A stretch of DNA of 48,404 bases, taken from the NCBI GenBank assembly GCA_944324795.1, contig CALUXR010000013.1:1-48404 (forward strand), read 5' to 3'. The translations under genes were made by a program, and so were the position numbers. Positions 45,118-48,404 of the stretch are shown in pieces. This stretch comes from an uncultured Acholeplasmatales bacterium (lineage in GTDB: Bacteria > Bacillota_I > Bacilli_A > Acholeplasmatales > Anaeroplasmataceae). Every line of letters starts with the position of its first letter. The first letter of the stretch is position 1. The notes under the pieces were generated by a model. It was given only the letters and a program-made list of their open reading frames with translations. It was not told where the DNA came from and ran no database searches.

Positions 45118-45600
45118 TTACTCCATCTTCATATTTTTATATTCATTAATAATTCTTTGAACATCATTTAATTTAACACGCGGATAAACTTTACCATTAA
45201 TAGTTAATGCAGGGGCAATACCACAAGCGCCAATACAACGTAATCCATCTAAAGTGAATAAACCATCGCTAGTAGTTTGTCCTACTTTAATTCCTAATAA
45301 TTCAGAAAATTTATCTAATACATTTTGTCCGCCTTTAACATAACAAGCAGTCCCAATACATACACCTATTACATAACGTCCTTTTGGCTTTAAACTAAAT
45401 AATGAGTAAAAAGTAACTACTCCATATATTTCACTAACCGGAATATTTAAATTTTTACTAATCAATTCTTGAACTTCTAAAGGAATATAACCATATTCTC
45501 TTTGTACATCAGCTAATACAAGCATTAAAGGAGATGGTTCATCTTTATAACGTTCACATATTTCATTTATTTGCATAATTGCTTCTCTTCTTAATGGCAT
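45118..45600 (-). CDS. hydC: NuoE-like subunit HydC
   Basis: HydC carries a thioredoxin-like [2Fe-2S] cluster that relays electrons in the trimer. The 160-residue product has the four ligands as CIGTAC (C-x4-C) and CIGACG (C-x3-C), after a helical N-terminus (PLMLVLADVQREYGYIP, then GVVTFYSLF). AAGGAG lies before the ATG. It is the first gene of hydC-hydB-hydA, the usual order. Together the three would couple NADH (and possibly ferredoxin) to H2 in fermentation. Confidence 0.95.
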   Translation of the reverse strand: MPLRREAIMQINEICERYKDEPSPLMLVLADVQREYGYIPLEVQELISKNLNIPVSEIYGVVTFYSLFSLKPKGRYVIGVCIGTACYVKGGQNVLDKFSELLGIKVGQTTSDGLFTLDGLRCIGACGIAPALTINGKVYPRVKLNDVQRIINEYKNMKME

Positions 45601-45632
45601 TATACTTACTCCTTTTCAAAACTCATAAGCAT

Positions 45633-45661
45633 ATTATAACATTAAAATATTTAAAAATAAA
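45633..45661 (-). promoter_or_regulatory. Probable hyd operon promoter
   Basis: TATAAT (45633-45638) on the minus strand, 33 nt before the hydC start; at 17 nt the -35 is a weak TTTATT. A perfect 14-bp palindrome TAAAAACGTTTTTA (about 45670-45683) lies further upstream and could be a regulator site; it does not look like a Rex site. Confidence 0.5.
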
Positions 45662-45693
45662 TATAGAAATAAAAACGTTTTTATAAACATAAA

Positions 45694-45716
45694 AAATAGA
45701 GATTTTTCTCTCTATC
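45694..45716 (-). terminator. Terminator of the right-edge ABC operon
   Basis: ATAGAGA-GAAAAA-TCTCTAT with a following T-run on the minus strand; the stem contains the permease stop codon. Confidence 0.75.
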
Positions 45717-46365
45717 TTCTTTCTTTTAAATTAAAAATAATAAAATAAAATAATATTCCTAATATTAAATATAAATATAAATATTTACTACTACAAATAA
45801 AATAATAATCACCATCATAATATATATTAGGTAAAAAAATATTATTTACACCAAGTGTAATAAATAAAAGAACTAAATTAAAGAAAAATATAATTATTAA
45901 GCCAAGTTTGTTTTCACAAAATAAATTTATTATAGCATTTAATATTATTAATAAAGAAAAATAATATAATAACATAAATAATAAGTTATAATTAAATTTA
46001 TAATAAGAAATCGTAAAATAGGCTTTAATTGTAAATATAAAATATAAAAATGTTGTTGAAATAATACTATATTCTAAATAATTAATAAAATAGATTTTAG
46101 CTAATTTAGTTCTATAAAAAGAAAAAAATAAACTAAATTCATATAATTTTGAATTATTTAAATAAAACATATAAAACATTATAAAAATAATAATAAATAT
46201 TTTAAGATATATTAATCCTTCTTCTAAATAATTTATTTTATCTAACGTATTAAGTAATATATAAAATAATATTAATAATATTAAATAAATTAAAGTAAAA
46301 ATTTTAGAATTAAGATAATAATTAAATTGTCTTCTAAGCTTTAATAAACTTAACAATTTTACCAT
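45712..46365 (-). CDS. Hydrophobic ABC-2-like permease subunit
   Basis: The product has about 217 residues and about six membrane segments, very rich in Ile, Leu, Phe and Tyr, with short basic loops (KLLSLLKLRRQF at the start, KERR at the end). It overlaps the ATPase gene by about 30 bp, so it is the likely membrane partner of that ATPase. The start is uncertain: ATG at 46365 or TTG at 46377, neither with a clear ribosome site; coupling to the ATPase gene is likely. I see no specific family motif. Confidence 0.65.
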   Translation of the reverse strand: MVKLLSLLKLRRQFNYYLNSKIFTLIYLILLILFYILLNTLDKINYLEEGLIYLKIFIIIFIMFYMFYLNNSKLYEFSLFFSFYRTKLAKIYFINYLEYSIISTTFLYFIFTIKAYFTISYYKFNYNLLFMLLYYFSLLIILNAIINLFCENKLGLIIIFFFNLVLLFITLGVNNIFLPNIYYDGDYYFICSSKYLYLYLILGILFYFIIFNLKERR

Positions 46366-46912
46366 CTCGCATTTCAATTAAATTATAATTTATATATCTA
46401 AAAGCTTTTATAAAATGAGTCACAACAATTATTGTTTTATCTAAATTTTTTAACAATTTAACCACTTTCTTTACTATTTCTGGGTCTATTCCATCTAATA
46501 TTTCATCATAAATTAATAAATCTGCCTTTGTTAATAAACTGTAGATAATTGCTACTTTCTTATAATTACCTTTAGATAAATTCTTAATTTTTTTATTTGG
46601 TATTTCAAAATCTTTAATATATTTAGAAAGTTCAATACTATCTTTAAATATATCTATTGCTTCATATAAAAAATCAATTACATATTTATTACCTGGTAAA
46701 TGAAATTTATCAGCTAAATAAAAGACATTTAAAAAATTAGATTTTATTCCTCCTTTTAAAATGGCTTTAGTAATAATCTTTAATAATGTCGATTTACCAC
46801 AACCATTTTCACCAATAATAATATTAAAACTTTTATCATATATTGTTAAATTAATATCTTTTAAAATTGATTTAAAGCCTTTATGATATGACAAATGTTT
46901 TATTTTAAGCAT
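46334..46912 (-). CDS. Small ABC transporter ATPase
   Basis: The 192-residue product has Walker A GENGCGKST (about 34-42), a signature reading LSKGNYKK (LSGGQ-like with the second Gly kept), Walker B LLIYDEILDGID with the catalytic Glu, and the switch His in VVTHF. It is shorter than common ABC ATPases (about 220-240) but has all motifs. It lies between the anchored protein (13-bp overlap) and the permease, as in small two-component ABC-2 exporters, many of which move or give immunity to peptides. Confidence 0.88.
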   Translation of the reverse strand: MLKIKHLSYHKGFKSILKDINLTIYDKSFNIIIGENGCGKSTLLKIITKAILKGGIKSNFLNVFYLADKFHLPGNKYVIDFLYEAIDIFKDSIELSKYIKDFEIPNKKIKNLSKGNYKKVAIIYSLLTKADLLIYDEILDGIDPEIVKKVVKLLKNLDKTIIVVTHFIKAFRYINYNLIEMRDGKIVKFIKA

Positions 46913-47616
46913 ATTCCTTCCTCTAAATAATTATAATAATCATTAAGTTCTAAATTTGTTATTTTAAAGCGGGGACAATCTATTAAATAATTATTATTTA
47001 TTAATAAAAATGTTTTATAAATATAATAATATTTATCATAACTTAAATTTATATTATAACCTACATAATTTTTAATTAATTCAATTTCGATAAATGGAGC
47101 TATTTTTAAATCATTTATTTCATATTTAATATTTAAATTAATATTTTTAAGATTAATATCATAGATTCCTTCTAATAAATCATATGTTAAACAATTATAT
47201 TCTTTACTATAATAAGTATAAAATATTCCAATATTTAATTGATAATTATAATTATTATTTTCTAATAATAAATAACTATCTTTATACTGATTTAATGGTT
47301 CTACTATATAAAATTCTAAAGAATAGTTTAAATATTTAATATTTAATAAATCATTATAGCCTATAATCTTTATATCTTTAATTTCTAAAGGCATTTTTTT
47401 ATCATCTTGTAATAAATAAAAATTAAACGTTTCATCTTTTAATAATTCATCAACATATATATTAATATTATATGTTCTTGATGGATCATAAATATAATTA
47501 TATAAAGATTTAATAGCATATATTTTAGGATTATGATAACTTATTTCATTTTGATTAAAATAAATAAAAATAATGAGTAAAATGACAAGCAAAGGATAAA
47601 TATATTTTCTTATCAT
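46900..47616 (-). CDS. Membrane-anchored extracytoplasmic protein, unknown
   Basis: The 238-residue product has a single N-terminal hydrophobic segment (about 6-22) after a basic start (MIRKY), with no lipobox, so it is probably anchored outside the membrane. The rest is rich in Tyr, Asn, Ile and Leu, with alternating patterns that suggest beta-strands. Five clustered Tyr/Asn stretches are notable. It overlaps the secreted-protein gene by 4 bp and the ATPase by 13 bp, so it is co-made with both. It could be an accessory or periplasmic-type part of the exporter. No family recognised. Confidence 0.6.
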   Translation of the reverse strand: MIRKYIYPLLVILLIIFIYFNQNEISYHNPKIYAIKSLYNYIYDPSRTYNINIYVDELLKDETFNFYLLQDDKKMPLEIKDIKIIGYNDLLNIKYLNYSLEFYIVEPLNQYKDSYLLLENNNYNYQLNIGIFYTYYSKEYNCLTYDLLEGIYDINLKNINLNIKYEINDLKIAPFIEIELIKNYVGYNINLSYDKYYYIYKTFLLINNNYLIDCPRFKITNLELNDYYNYLEEGICLK

Positions 47617-48242
47617 ATTGCGACTTTTTCAATTTTTTGATATTCGCTAGTGATTGTAAAATATTCAAATCCACCTTTTTCAACATTAATCCAAAACATA
47701 TAAAGACTCGCTACACCATTAGTTACATAACCTTGCCCTGTAACTGTAACTAATAATTTAGTTTTACCTTCAACCGGGATTTTAATTTTTTCTGTTCTTT
47801 GTTTACCTTCTGTAATTTGATATTTATATTCTAGATCAACTTCGGCATCTAAATCATTTTTAAATTTTTTGACACTACCACTAAGTCCATAACTAATTGA
47901 ACCACTTGCATTGATAATAGTTCTTACTTCAGTTTCTGTTGTTACACTTACTTCATAATTTATTTCTTCCGTTCCATCATTAGTAGTTTCATAAACAGTT
48001 CTAGCAATATATGTACAAGGAACTTTATCATTTACAATATGGACATTCCATCCCCAAAATTTTCTTTTGTCAACATATGAATAATATTCATTATATTCAG
48101 CATCAGTAAAATTTTCTAATAATTTTCCACTTTCCATAACCACTTCATCAAACCCATTATAATCATCACTAGCTTCTACTTTAATTGATCTAAAAACTAA
48201 ACTTAAAATAATTATTAATCCTACAAACAATATTTTTTTCAT
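47613..48242 (-). CDS. Secreted beta-rich protein, aerolysin-like pattern
   Basis: The 209-residue product has a Sec signal peptide (hydrophobic 4-17, probable cleavage after Ala24 in VEA-SDD). The mature part is rich in Thr, Val, Glu and Tyr with alternating polarity. Its second half holds long beta-like runs (TETEVRTIINASGSISYGLS, then LDAEVDLEYKYQITEGKQRT), followed by KIPVEGKTKLLVTVTGQGYV, reminiscent of the closing strand of aerolysin/ETX-MTX2-type proteins. This resemblance is pattern recognition, not a confirmed match. AGGAGG precedes the ATG. It leads the four-gene operon with the anchored protein, ATPase and permease. Confidence 0.6.
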   Translation of the reverse strand: MKKILFVGLIIILSLVFRSIKVEASDDYNGFDEVVMESGKLLENFTDAEYNEYYSYVDKRKFWGWNVHIVNDKVPCTYIARTVYETTNDGTEEINYEVSVTTETEVRTIINASGSISYGLSGSVKKFKNDLDAEVDLEYKYQITEGKQRTEKIKIPVEGKTKLLVTVTGQGYVTNGVASLYMFWINVEKGGFEYFTITSEYQKIEKVAI

Positions 48243-48357
48243 TTCTTTTTACCTCCTATTTATATATAGACAAAAAGTTAATATTTTTTTAAAAAAAATG
48301 TAATAAGCTTTTAATTTTTTTAATTTTTGTTATAATCTCGTTTTCGACAGTTTTATA

Positions 48358-48388
48358 GAAAAAACGTGGCAGTTACCACGTTTTTTTG
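48358..48388. terminator. Hairpin terminator at the right edge
   Basis: ACGTGG-CAGTTA-CCACGT is flanked by an A-run on the left and seven T on the right. It probably ends a minus-strand gene beyond the window, or a plus-strand unit begun at the TATAAT near 48331. The 48243-48357 stretch otherwise holds only the leader of the secreted-protein operon. Confidence 0.7.
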
Positions 48389-48404
48389 ATTTTATAGTGT
48401 TGTT

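Noticed and set aside
45670-45683. Rex operator upstream of the hydrogenase operon
   Set aside because: The palindrome TAAAAACGTTTTTA does not fit the Rex pattern TTGTGA-N6-TCACAA; regulator unknown.

Overview
The window is very AT-rich, uses UGA as a stop (for example the peptidase E-like gene, ruvB and the TetR gene end in TGA), and carries Gram-positive (Firmicutes/Bacilli) style gene neighbourhoods. These include ruvA-ruvB-queA-tgt, secG-rnr-smpB-ssrA, gmk-rpoZ, RNase J, a class III fructose-1,6-bisphosphatase and a marR-ABC-ABC exporter operon. A trimeric NAD-linked [FeFe]-hydrogenase (HydA/HydB/HydC) points to an anaerobic fermenter. Taken together this suggests an uncultured gut-type, small-genome Bacilli lineage (Erysipelotrichales/RF39-like). 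That placement is inference from gene content; no 16S rRNA is present.

Layout. 1-2290 is an accessory block downstream of tmRNA. It holds a frameshifted membrane-protein gene, a TetR-family regulator and a small membrane protein, bracketed by two 96-bp direct repeats (75-170 and 2197-2292); the inner repeat abuts the tmRNA 3' end exactly. 2290-5505 (minus) is secG-rnr-smpB-ssrA. 5573-14347 (minus) is one long tight operon: ruvA, ruvB, queA, a cyclophilin, tgt, a membrane-anchored PTS EIIB-like protein without its active-site cysteine, HPr, PepV, TrmB, a peptidase E-like protein and pyrimidine-nucleoside phosphorylase. 14459-15496 is a decayed type IV prepilin-like gene. Divergent from it is a giant coiled-coil gene (15591-18968, plus) that converges on ftsZ. 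20349-24508 is a MarR regulator with a heterodimeric ABC exporter. 24570-24983 has no large gene but holds a possible 19-aa peptide gene with a strong terminator. 24984-28951 (minus) is two flavoproteins plus a GH4 glycosidase. 29045-31236 (plus) is asparaginase and peptidase T. 31263-35671 (minus) is proS, a DUF3137-like membrane protein and class III FBPase. 35850-37532 (plus) is RNase J. 37789-41321 (minus) is gmk-rpoZ-uvrC-exonuclease. 41433-45600 (minus) is the hydCBA operon. 45712-48242 (minus) is an unrecognised four-gene operon: a secreted beta-rich protein, a membrane-anchored protein, an ABC ATPase and a membrane permease.

Most of the window is housekeeping: translation quality control, tRNA modification, DNA repair, RNA decay, peptide use and redox. 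The stretches most worth a second look are the right-edge secreted-protein/ABC operon, the cysteine-less EIIB-like protein beside HPr, the tmRNA-adjacent repeats and accessory block, the giant coiled-coil protein next to ftsZ, and the small peptide gene at 24759.
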